Part shown: one piece after another, positions 43,301 to 50,223 of the stretch | How the letters are laid out: every line of letters starts with the position of its first letter | How positions within the stretch are numbered: position 1 is the stretch's first letter | Assembly: GCA_040219575.1 (NCBI GenBank) | Contig: JAVJSD010000112.1 | Span: 1 to 64,000 of the forward strand | From: JAVJSD01 sp040219575 | GTDB lineage: Bacteria; Planctomycetota; Planctomycetia; Pirellulales; Pirellulaceae | Length of the DNA stretch: 64,000 nt | Direction of reading: 5' to 3' | Position numbers and translations under genes: made by a program | Notes under the pieces: generated by a model | Databases searched by the model: none | What the model was told of the DNA's origin: nothing | Seen by the model: the letters and a program-made list of their open reading frames with translations, nothing else

Positions 43301-45320
43301 CAACGTGGTGAAGGACTCGGATGCGGCGAACTCGGCCCTGGTGTTCACGGCCAAGGAGAAAGGCGCCGACCTCGACGGCGTCCGCGTGGTCTTTGTGTCG
43401 GACCCCGAAACGGAAAAAGGCAGCGAAACCGTCTCCTACGACGCCGACAACAAGGTGCTCAAGTTCAATATCGCCGCGGACAACGAAGACGCCAGCGGCA
43501 ACGTGGTCGCCTCGCTAAACACCACGGCCGCCGAGATCATCACCGCCCTGCAGGCGGATGACTACGCCAGCCAGTTCTTCGACGTGTCGAACTTCGGCAC
43601 CAGCGACGGAACCGGCATCGTCGATTCCGACTTGTCGCAGGCCTTCGTCGATCTCGAGTTCAACTCGGGCGTCAACGTGCTGCGGGTGCGTTCGAACTCC
43701 TACGGCACCGACGGCAACGATCTGCAGATCAACCTCGTCGATACGAACAACGCCGCCTTGTCGGCTTCGTTCGCCAGCGACGTGCTGACGATCACGCTCG
43801 ACAAGGACCTCGTGACGCTCAATGATCTGGAGACCGCCATCAACACGTTGGTCGGCGGCCAGTTCACCGCGGAAGTGATCGAGGTGGACGATCCCGCCGA
43901 CCTCAGCGGCTACGACGGCACCTTCGGCACCGCCGTGGATTTCGCCGGCGGCGTGGGTACGGACGCGGACAGCGACAGCGTCCCCGACGCTTCGGCGAGC
44001 GACGCCATCACCAGCGGCGGCCGCGGCGACGCGCTGCAGATCAACCTGGCGACCGACTCCAACGGTTTGGTTACGACCACGGCGAACGACCTGATCGAAT
44101 TCTTCGACGATTCGGCCAACGCTCTGCTCGTGAACAACTTCGGCATCAGCCTCAGCAACGCCGAAGGCAGCCTCGGCACCGGTGTGCTTACCGCCACCAC
44201 CGAGGACATCGAGTTCACGACCTCCGGCATCTCGCTGGTGGATCAGCAGGCGGTGGGTACGTCGGTCGCCGTGAACGGCGTCAACGCCCGGATTCAGGTG
44301 ACCGCCGATCAGCAAGGCGCCGCGTTCGACAACGTCTCCGTGGTGCTGGTCAACGACGACGGCATCTCGGCCGGCAACGAAGAAGCGTCGTACGACGCCT
44401 CGTCGAAGACGCTGACGGTCAAGATCGACCAGGCCAACACCACCGCCAACCAGGTGATCTCCGCCATCAATACCGATGTCGGCGATCTGTTCACGGCGGC
44501 GGTCGGCACCGGCGGCTTGGGCACCGGCAAGGTGACCACCGGCGATTCGCTGACGCTGACCGGCGGTGTGGTCGAGAGCGGCTCGGTGCAAGGCGCCTCG
44601 TTCCTGGGCAACGCCGACGAGGCCAACACCGGCCTGACGTTCGAATCGACTCGCTTCGGTTCGGATTCGTTCGTGTCGGTGAAAGCCCTCAGCGGAACCT
44701 TCAGCCTGACGGACGTCAACGGCGCCGCGTCGGACCGCAGCATCGGCACGGACATCAACGCCCGGGTGAACGGCATCCAGGCGGTCGGCCGCGGTCTGCA
44801 GGCCTCGATCAACACCTCGTCGCTCGACCTCAGCTTCTCGATCAACTCGTCGGTGACCGACGGCAGCGAGTACGAGTTCGAGATCAGCGGCGGTGGGGCT
44901 CTGTTCCAACTCGGTCCGGACGTGGTCAGCAACCAGCAGGCCCGACTCGGCATTCAGAGTGTGAGCACGGCCACCCTGGGCGGCGTCTCCGGACGTCTGT
45001 TCGAACTCCGCTCCGGCGGCGCCAAGGCCCTCAACAACGACACGGGCGGTGCGGCCAACATCGTGGAAGAAGTGATCACCGTGGTCACCTCGCTTCGCGG
45101 TCGATTGGGTGCGTTCCAGAAGACGACCCTCGAGTCGAACATCTTCACGTTGAACGACACGCTGGCCAACCTGACCGACGCCGAAAGCTCGATCCGCGAC
45201 GCCGACTTCGCCGCGGAAAGCGCCCGACTGACGCGAGCTCAGATTCTCGTCCAGTCCGGCACCTCGGTGTTGTCGATCGCCAACAGCAATCCACAAAACG
45301 TTCTCGCCCTGCTGCGTTAA
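40305..45320 (+). CDS. fliC: Giant flagellin with ~100-residue beta-rich repeats
   Basis: A 1671-residue flagellin (typical ~500 or fewer). N-terminal D0/D1 (1 to about 165; MTRINTNVSSLIAQKTLARS, LSTGLRINVGKDDPAGLIAS) and C-terminal D1/D0 (about 1580-1671; LTDAESSIRDADFAAESARL, SVLSIANSNPQNVLALLR) are canonical. The interior holds about seven or eight related modules at roughly 325-425, 433-470 (partial), 471-580, 592-696, 710-820, 1006-1108, 1114-1216 and 1325-1420. Hallmarks are SVAYNQATKTLTVNVT (365-380), TASYDENTKVLTVTIN (755-770), TVSYDADNKVLKFNIA (1042-1057) and EASYDASSKTLTVKID (1360-1375). I see no cysteine. The same module is in FlgL. RBS GAAGGGG is followed by a 7-base spacer. A strong terminator follows 31 bp after the stop, so this is a monocistronic transcript under sigma28 and likely CsrA control. 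Confidence 0.96.
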   Translation: MTRINTNVSSLIAQKTLARSNADLQTALTRLSTGLRINVGKDDPAGLIASESLRSDIISVEKAITNSERANQLIATADSALGQVSQLLNDIRGLVSEAANTGALSDDQIAANQLQLDSSLEAIDRIAQITSFQGRKLLDGSLDFITSNVNTSAIEGLQIDQANFGTLSAIGVKVNVVTQATRGQLNFGLGAIAEDVVLEVGGANGTEAFNFASASTIDEIATAVNLVSDATGVRAVVATEATQGSITVSSLGQNNDIVLTANDAGFDAGNVRVKFTEGGTTSTVANYTPSSGSGDPATIDVALRTVASVSAEGTIEDDSILAAASATFTDGGAGSNDDLVFTAKQAGAAGNDISIAINTGAGANSVAYNQATKTLTVNVTGTPAAGVIADLVNTDAVASQFVTVTNATGSDGTGTFAGSVAATKLTGGKGDVNNDLKITANFAGTAFNDANVHYVNGAKATSAGIQSANNTASLTFGGLGGGGVGQVTLTSKLAGEAGNDIKLIVDTKDSNGAATPDVAVSGNTITVTVNTDTGNINTAAEIVTAINNNASASQLVLASEANAGAITATADDAGTEFIGSAANGGRNLSNSRNATATLAGGNNTSLVVTAKEAGLAGNGVSVEIVDDGTGPSVAVTGSSIVVTTGGATTVDALATLINSNEAASRLVSVKTIGDSTANFADGAGAGTVAATSLSGAGQGEYVEYSSDAKAAQASVTFGTATADDFIVTAANAGTDYNNVSIVLQTSASVTTTDPTASYDENTKVLTVTINNGAATNLGKIRDAIEAVTVGGEQAFSVAADSSSNDAANFSTTTIDGSALGALGLTAGDEIGNTGNTGGEANTLFVYVEDGVSTAQNVIDALNNAKADSTGQNATTKRAAELFTFTNADDNDGSGKLFELTTSDALSGGVDGGGIAADGEEIVNAINATSGLSDLVTASLAEGNDGKNVAAAAFQEYAFTGVAANNNRLQFLGGLDSADIQLIAAGVDTALSITDNRGFANVVKDSDAANSALVFTAKEKGADLDGVRVVFVSDPETEKGSETVSYDADNKVLKFNIAADNEDASGNVVASLNTTAAEIITALQADDYASQFFDVSNFGTSDGTGIVDSDLSQAFVDLEFNSGVNVLRVRSNSYGTDGNDLQINLVDTNNAALSASFASDVLTITLDKDLVTLNDLETAINTLVGGQFTAEVIEVDDPADLSGYDGTFGTAVDFAGGVGTDADSDSVPDASASDAITSGGRGDALQINLATDSNGLVTTTANDLIEFFDDSANALLVNNFGISLSNAEGSLGTGVLTATTEDIEFTTSGISLVDQQAVGTSVAVNGVNARIQVTADQQGAAFDNVSVVLVNDDGISAGNEEASYDASSKTLTVKIDQANTTANQVISAINTDVGDLFTAAVGTGGLGTGKVTTGDSLTLTGGVVESGSVQGASFLGNADEANTGLTFESTRFGSDSFVSVKALSGTFSLTDVNGAASDRSIGTDINARVNGIQAVGRGLQASINTSSLDLSFSINSSVTDGSEYEFEISGGGALFQLGPDVVSNQQARLGIQSVSTATLGGVSGRLFELRSGGAKALNNDTGGAANIVEEVITVVTSLRGRLGAFQKTTLESNIFTLNDTLANLTDAESSIRDADFAAESARLTRAQILVQSGTSVLSIANSNPQNVLALLR

Positions 45321-45351
45321 GCGGCGAGCGGGAGCGTATCGGATAACGACC

Positions 45352-45388
45352 ACGCCGGTCTTCGCCTCGCGCGAAGGCCGGCGTTTTT
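45352..45388 (+). terminator. Intrinsic terminator of flagellin
   Basis: A 14-bp stem (ACGCCGGTCTTCGC against GCGAAGGCCGGCGT, one G-T wobble) with a 5-base loop CTCGC is followed by TTTTC. It starts 31 bp after the flagellin stop and is the clearest Rho-independent terminator of the window. Confidence 0.93.
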
Positions 45389-45504
45389 CGTAGGATAGGC
45401 ATCCTGCCTGTCCGAGCAACGTTTCGGGGAGGAACTCGGCGGACTGTGCTGCGATCGCGGGCGCCAAGCGATGTGTTCGGACAGCCTGGAAGGCTGTCCT
45501 ACGA
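45388..45504. repeat. Family D inverted repeat (TCGTAGGA...TCCTACGA)
   Basis: The left arm (45388-45416, TCGTAGGATAGG..CTGTCCGA) and right arm (45473-45504, TTCGGACAG..CTGTCCTACGA) are inverted, each with an internal hairpin, around a 56-bp centre. It fills the gap between the flagellin terminator and the convergent methyltransferase gene. Confidence 0.8.
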
Positions 45505-46797
45505 TCAGCCGCCGCTCTGGTGGCGCATCACCATCAGGTCGTGGGCTCGCAGCGTGTTCCAGGACTGCAGGCACACCTCGCGAATCTGCTCAGGCGGCGT
45601 GCCGGGCATCTGCCGGGCGATGGTGCGGATGATCTCGCCCATGGTGCGCCGTCCATCGACCAGGGCGAAGAAGGGACGCGTTACCTGATTCAGCTCCACG
45701 CCCAGGTTCAGCGTCAGCCCCATCGTGAACGTGACCTCCATCTTCCAAACGCTTTCCTTGCAATCGCGGATTGCCTGGGGAACCTTGAAGGCGGTCGCCT
45801 GGAAGCCGAACTCCGGCACGCTCTCGTCATCGCGGGGATTGCAGAAGGTATCGCTGGACGGCGAGGTCCAGAAAATGTGCTTCTTGACCGCGCCCCACAT
45901 CAACTCGCAGGCGTGATGCATCAGCGGCAGCGGCAAGGCCTCCACCTGGCGGCGAATCTCCGGATCGGGAAACACCAGCGAAGGCTCGAAGCAGAGCCGG
46001 AATTCCGGCGCGAACTCGACGAACTTCAGCCCCACCGTGTCGAGGAACTGGTACAGCTGGAGAATGTTGTAGGCCCGGTCCTGGCTGTGCAGCAGCAGGT
46101 CGTAGATTTCGGCGTCGGTGTTGCCGCTTTCCACACCGAACAGCTTCTCGCCGCGGCGGTACCAGTTGGTGTCCGGCAGCGAGCGGATCGTCCGCCGCGT
46201 CAGGTCGATCATTTCCCGCGGATCGTCCTTTCCATCCGTGATCAACCGCATCAACTCCTGCATCTGGTAGACGCCCGTCCGCGCGTACTGCCCGTAGACC
46301 ATCAGCATCATCGCGCCTTCCGGCTTGAGCGCGTCGGCCAGCGTCTTCAGCCCCTCGGGCGGATCCGCCAGGTGGTGCAGCACGCCGCAGCAGTTGATGT
46401 AGTCGAATTCTCCCAGTCCCAGGGTAGGCAGATCGAGCAGCGATTGCTGCACAAACCGGACGCTCCGCTGCAGGCCGCGCCGCCGGATCCGCTGCCGAGC
46501 CACCTCGATCGAGGCGGTGCTGAGATCCAAATGGATGATCTCGGCGCCGCGGTCCCGAAGCTGCTCCGCCAGAAAGACCGTCGCGTCGCCGGTTCCGCCG
46601 CCCGCCACGAGCACGCGAAATCCGTCGCTGAAGTTCCGCCGGCCGCGGTAGCAATAGCAGTTGAGCTGCTTCAGATCGTCGCACGAGGTGGCGAGCAGCC
46701 GCTGCGACTCTTCCTGGGGATCGCGGTGCGGATAGGGAAGCGCCTCGTACTGGCGGCGCACGCTGGCGGTGGTATGGCTGCCGGCGACTGTGGCCAT
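45505..46797 (-). CDS. Class I SAM-dependent methyltransferase with PqqD-like C-terminal tail
   Basis: A 430-residue protein. Residues about 60-165 are a Rossmann methyltransferase: motif I VLVAGGGTGDATVFL (62-76), acidic loop HLDLS (89-93), CCGVLHHLADP as motif IV. A middle region has no recognised domain. Residues about 365-425 (RPFFALVDGRRTMGEIIRTIA) resemble a PqqD-like peptide-binding domain. Convergent placement against flagellin suggests a possible role in flagellin or surface modification, but that is inference only. I choose ATG 46797 because GTG 46830 adds a non-conserved stretch. The substrate is unknown. Confidence 0.82.
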   Translation of the reverse strand: MATVAGSHTTASVRRQYEALPYPHRDPQEESQRLLATSCDDLKQLNCYCYRGRRNFSDGFRVLVAGGGTGDATVFLAEQLRDRGAEIIHLDLSTASIEVARQRIRRRGLQRSVRFVQQSLLDLPTLGLGEFDYINCCGVLHHLADPPEGLKTLADALKPEGAMMLMVYGQYARTGVYQMQELMRLITDGKDDPREMIDLTRRTIRSLPDTNWYRRGEKLFGVESGNTDAEIYDLLLHSQDRAYNILQLYQFLDTVGLKFVEFAPEFRLCFEPSLVFPDPEIRRQVEALPLPLMHHACELMWGAVKKHIFWTSPSSDTFCNPRDDESVPEFGFQATAFKVPQAIRDCKESVWKMEVTFTMGLTLNLGVELNQVTRPFFALVDGRRTMGEIIRTIARQMPGTPPEQIREVCLQSWNTLRAHDLMVMRHQSGG

Positions 46798-47054
46798 GTG
46801 ATCTCTCTCGGCGACACGAAGATCCTTCACCGGGCGGCCGGCGCTCGACAGCGACGCCGCGGCGCCGTCGGACCTTCTCGTGAGTGGATGGCGAATGTTC
46901 GCCAGCTTTACCGAAATGCCGGCGGGGCGTCGAGATCATCTCCGCACTGCTAGCAGTTCGCCGTGCAACAGGCCATCAGCCCGCCGAAGCACGCACGCAG
47001 CGCGCCGAATCGAAGGGGTCGAGGAAACCCGCGGGCTCAAACGCGCCGCCGGCT

Positions 47055-48125
47055 TCACGGAGTCGCCGCGGGAACCGCCTCGCCGCGGAGTGAGTCCGCC
47101 TGGAACTTCGCCCGTTGGCGGATGGCGGAATGGGCGTCGCTCGACGACAACCGGTCGAGCGCGGCCACGAGTTGCGTGTAGTCGGCCTGCGGATTGGCCG
47201 TGTGCAGCAGACCGACGGCCTTCATTCCGTTCTCCTGCACGAGACTGCGTTTCCAATCGATCGCCACGTCGCTCTCCTCCAAGGCCACGGCCTCCTCGTT
47301 GTCGGGATCGAGCATTTCGAGAATCACCGGAATGCTCCGCACGTCGCCGTGCCGGGCCAAACCGGTGGCCGCGTTGTAACGGGCGTTGGCGTAGCTGTCG
47401 GTGAGCAGTTGCGTCAGCCGGTCGAGCGCCTCGTCGCCTCCCAGCACGCCCAAGGCGAAGGCCGACGTGGAACGCAGGTCCGCATACGCGTTGTTCTCAT
47501 CGACGCCCGAACTCGGGCGCTCCAGCGAAGCCTGGCGGAGCGCGGCGACCACCGACGGTTTGTCCCGCAGTCGGTCGCTCCCCACATTGCGGGTCAGCAC
47601 GGCGATCGACTCCACCGCCGTGCGTCGCACGCCGATATCCGACTCCTCGCCGCCGGCGGCGGCTTCCACCAGGGCGGGCATGCCGTCGTCGACATAGAAT
47701 TCGCCCAGCGCCCGGCAAATGAACATCCGCAGCATCCGCTGATTCTCGTCGTCCTGCTGGCCCCGTTCCCGCGCGTCGAGCTGCGCGGTCAACGTGCCGG
47801 CCAGCGCGCCGGCCAGCTTCTTGTCGCTCTTGAGGTGTTCGTACTCCCGGTTGCGCAGCAGTTCCGCCAGCGTGGAGGCCTTCTGCCAGCCGTACTTGTC
47901 GCCCTTGGAGATGTCCTCGACCAGCTTCCGTGGATCGCTTCCCAGATGGGCCAGCCAACTGAACATCAGCCAGACCACCACGATGATCAGCACGATGATC
48001 ATCGGGATCAGAAACAGCTGCATGATGAAGCCGGCGCCGGGCGGCTCGACCTTCGGCAGCATATCGTCGGGCTTGCCTTTTCCCGCTCCGTGGGGGTGCT
48101 GTTCGACGCCCGATGAGTACGACAT
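47055..48125 (-). CDS. Membrane-anchored HEAT-repeat protein
   Basis: A 356-residue protein with one strong TM helix at about 36-60 (LFLIPMIIVLIIVVVWLMFSWL) and a soluble C-terminal region with HEAT/PBS-lyase-like repeats: ICRALGEFYVDDGMPALVEAAAG, RRTAVESIAVLTRNV, LRSTSAFALGVLGGDEALDRLTQLL, ARYNAATGLARHGDVRSIPVILEML. Such proteins are scaffolds; the partner is unknown. The gene lies downstream of and antiparallel to the lipoate ligase. The 257 bp between it and the methyltransferase show no gene. Confidence 0.82.
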   Translation of the reverse strand: MSYSSGVEQHPHGAGKGKPDDMLPKVEPPGAGFIMQLFLIPMIIVLIIVVVWLMFSWLAHLGSDPRKLVEDISKGDKYGWQKASTLAELLRNREYEHLKSDKKLAGALAGTLTAQLDARERGQQDDENQRMLRMFICRALGEFYVDDGMPALVEAAAGGEESDIGVRRTAVESIAVLTRNVGSDRLRDKPSVVAALRQASLERPSSGVDENNAYADLRSTSAFALGVLGGDEALDRLTQLLTDSYANARYNAATGLARHGDVRSIPVILEMLDPDNEEAVALEESDVAIDWKRSLVQENGMKAVGLLHTANPQADYTQLVAALDRLSSSDAHSAIRQRAKFQADSLRGEAVPAATP

Positions 48126-48237
48126 GCCGCTATCCTCGAAAGTTGGGGGTTCGATTAAAGTGTAAAACGGTCCCGTTGCTGGTCAAGGTGATGCCGGTCC
48201 GGGTTAGGCCTCAACGTCCTGGGAATTCGCCGCCGCC

Positions 48238-48957
48238 ATGCAATTGCTCGACCTGACGTTGCCCACCCTGGCCGAGAATCTGGCGCTCGACGAGGCGCTG
48301 CTCGAGGAAGCAGAGGCCGGCGGGGAGGCGGCGGACGTGCTCCGCCTGTGGGAGTCGTCGGAAGTGGGCGTGGTGATCGGCCGGGCGTCGAAGGTCGACG
48401 AAGAAGTCGACCGCGAAGCCTGCCGCAGGTTGGGCGTCTCCGTCCACCGCCGGACAAGCGGCGGCGCGGCGGTGCTCGTGGGGCCGGGCTGCCTGATGTA
48501 CAGCGTGGTGCTCGCCTACCAGCGACATCCTCCGCTGCGGATCATCAACGAGGCGCATCGCCACGTGCTGGGCGCCCTCTGCGCGGCGCTTCGAAGCGTG
48601 GCGCCGGGCGTCGAGGCGGCGGGGACGAGCGACCTGATTCTGGAGGGGCGCAAGTTCTCGGGCAACAGTCTGCGCTGCAAGCGCGATCACTTGCTGTATC
48701 ACGGCACGCTGCTGTACGACTTTCCGCTGGATCGGATTTCGACGTGCCTGCGAATGCCGCCGCGACAACCGGATTATCGCGAGGGACGAGAGCACACGTC
48801 GTTCGTCACCAACATCCCGCTGACGAACCGCCTGCTGCGCGAGGCGATCGCCGCCGGGTGGCCGATCGAAGGCGAACGGACAGAGTGGCCGCGGCGGAGG
48901 ACGCGTGAATTGGTCGAAACGCGATATGCGCTCGACGAGTGGAACCTGCAGCGCTGA
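48238..48957 (+). CDS. Lipoate-protein ligase A / biotin-lipoate ligase family protein
   Basis: A 239-residue ligase of the BPL/LplA/LipB superfamily, which attaches lipoate (or octanoate) to acceptor lysines of 2-oxoacid dehydrogenases and GcvH. The nucleotide/lipoyl motif RRTSGGAAV is at 71-79 (RRxxGGGxV with one Gly to Ala), and the catalytic lysine is Lys139 in GRKFSGNSLRCKRDHLLYHG. It is shorter than E. coli LplA because the C-terminal adenylation accessory domain is missing, so it may be an octanoyl- or amidotransferase type. It is divergent from the membrane HEAT-repeat gene. Confidence 0.87.
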   Translation: MQLLDLTLPTLAENLALDEALLEEAEAGGEAADVLRLWESSEVGVVIGRASKVDEEVDREACRRLGVSVHRRTSGGAAVLVGPGCLMYSVVLAYQRHPPLRIINEAHRHVLGALCAALRSVAPGVEAAGTSDLILEGRKFSGNSLRCKRDHLLYHGTLLYDFPLDRISTCLRMPPRQPDYREGREHTSFVTNIPLTNRLLREAIAAGWPIEGERTEWPRRRTRELVETRYALDEWNLQR

Positions 48958-48960
48958 CCC

Positions 48961-48987
48961 CGCAGCGGAAGTTGTGAGACTTCCGAG
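48961..48987. repeat. Family B inverted repeat
   Basis: CGCAGCGGAAGTTGTGAGACTTCC is one copy of the family B hairpin, beginning directly after the lipoate ligase stop. It lies between convergent genes. Confidence 0.85.
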
Positions 48988-49038
48988 TATCCACCACGGG
49001 CTGACGCCCTGCGGCCCGCCCTTGCAGCGGGCGTTGCG

Positions 49039-49968
49039 CTACTTATCGTCTTCTTTCGCGGCGCGGGCGAAGTTCTCGGCGTGGAACCGCATCACGCGCG
49101 GGCCGACTTTCTGGTACACGATGCGTGCGCTATGCGGGGCGTCTTCGACAATGATGTGCTGAAAATCGATACCCAGCGACTTCAGGTGCTCCATGTATTC
49201 GAGGTTGGCCTCGTAGTTGAAATCCTTCGTGCCGACCACGACGAGAATGTTCAACTTGGGACCCTTCTTCTTCGCGTATCGCCGCGCCAAGTCGTACGAG
49301 TTGTCGCCGATGGCGAAGCGATACTCTCCTTCAAGCCCTTCGTTTTCCGATATGCGTTTCTCGTGCTGATGCCCGCCGCCCATGGGAGCGGCCGAGCAGA
49401 ACAACTCGGGATACTTGCACATATGTCGCGCCGTGCCGCGGCCGCCTTGCGAGAAACCTTCCAATCCGCGTCCCGCCCGGGAGGCGATGGTGCGGTAGGC
49501 GGCGTCGACATGCGGGATCAGTTCGGTGATGAACGTCGTCTCGCCCGGCGAATCGAGCTTGGGGTAGTTGTAGTGACTCACATGGCCGCCGTTGACGAAC
49601 ACGTAGATCGTCGGCGGAACCTCGCCCGCACGGATCGTGCGGTCGATGTCTTCGGAGAGGGCGATGCTCTTTGTCTCGCCGCCTGGGCGCCCACCGTGCA
49701 GATAGTAGACCACCGGATAGCGGCGCGCGGCGTTCTCCTCGGCGTCGTAGCCCGGGGGGAGGTAGATGCAGTAGCCGACTTCGCGATCCATCAACTTGCT
49801 GTGGTAAACGCCGTGCCGCAGGCCGGGAAAGGTCTTGCCTTCCGGGAGCGGATTGACCCAACGAAACTTGGGGCGGGGCTTTTCGGCTTTCACCGCCTCT
49901 TGGGCGGTTGCGCTTCCCGCGATGACCATCAGCAGAAAGAAGGCTGAAAGGGCGCGCGATGGCTGCAT
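49039..49968 (-). CDS. Secreted esterase (esterase D / PF00756-like alpha/beta hydrolase)
   Basis: A 309-residue exported alpha/beta hydrolase. A signal peptide (1 to about 22, GSATAQ) precedes the core: VYHSKLMDREVGYCIYLPPGYD is the typical Esterase-D start, VVYYLHGG the oxyanion strand, GFSQGG (Ser173) the nucleophile elbow, and DAPHSARIVY near the end probably supplies the catalytic His. Family members include feruloyl and acetylxylan esterases and enterochelin esterases, so a polysaccharide-side-chain role is likely but not proven. It stands alone between family B repeats. Confidence 0.85.
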   Translation of the reverse strand: MQPSRALSAFFLLMVIAGSATAQEAVKAEKPRPKFRWVNPLPEGKTFPGLRHGVYHSKLMDREVGYCIYLPPGYDAEENAARRYPVVYYLHGGRPGGETKSIALSEDIDRTIRAGEVPPTIYVFVNGGHVSHYNYPKLDSPGETTFITELIPHVDAAYRTIASRAGRGLEGFSQGGRGTARHMCKYPELFCSAAPMGGGHQHEKRISENEGLEGEYRFAIGDNSYDLARRYAKKKGPKLNILVVVGTKDFNYEANLEYMEHLKSLGIDFQHIIVEDAPHSARIVYQKVGPRVMRFHAENFARAAKEDDK

Positions 49969-50054
49969 CGGTGAACTCGCTGAGGGTGATTGTTTCGTTG
50001 AGCGGCGATCGACGGCGAGGCGCGCAGCCGTTGACATGGCAATTCGACTGTCGC

Positions 50055-50175
50055 GGAACTCGTGAGAGTTCCTCATTTCGATGCCGTATTCTCAATGCCG
50101 TCGGAAGTCTCACGACTTCCGCTACGGCGTTTCTGGACGGAAGTCTCACGACGTCTCACGACTTCCGCGACGATG
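50055..50175. repeat. Family B inverted-repeat cluster
   Basis: Several family B units stand in a row: GGAACTCGTGAGAGTTCC, CGGAAGTCTCACGACTTCCG, and a fused copy with TCTCACGACG doubled (about 50139-50169). It separates the esterase promoter side from the end of the HEAT-repeat lipoprotein gene. Confidence 0.82.
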
Positions 50176-50223
50176 TTTCTGGGCGCCGACGCCTTCGTCG
50201 GCTTGCCGCGAAACGATGCTCGC

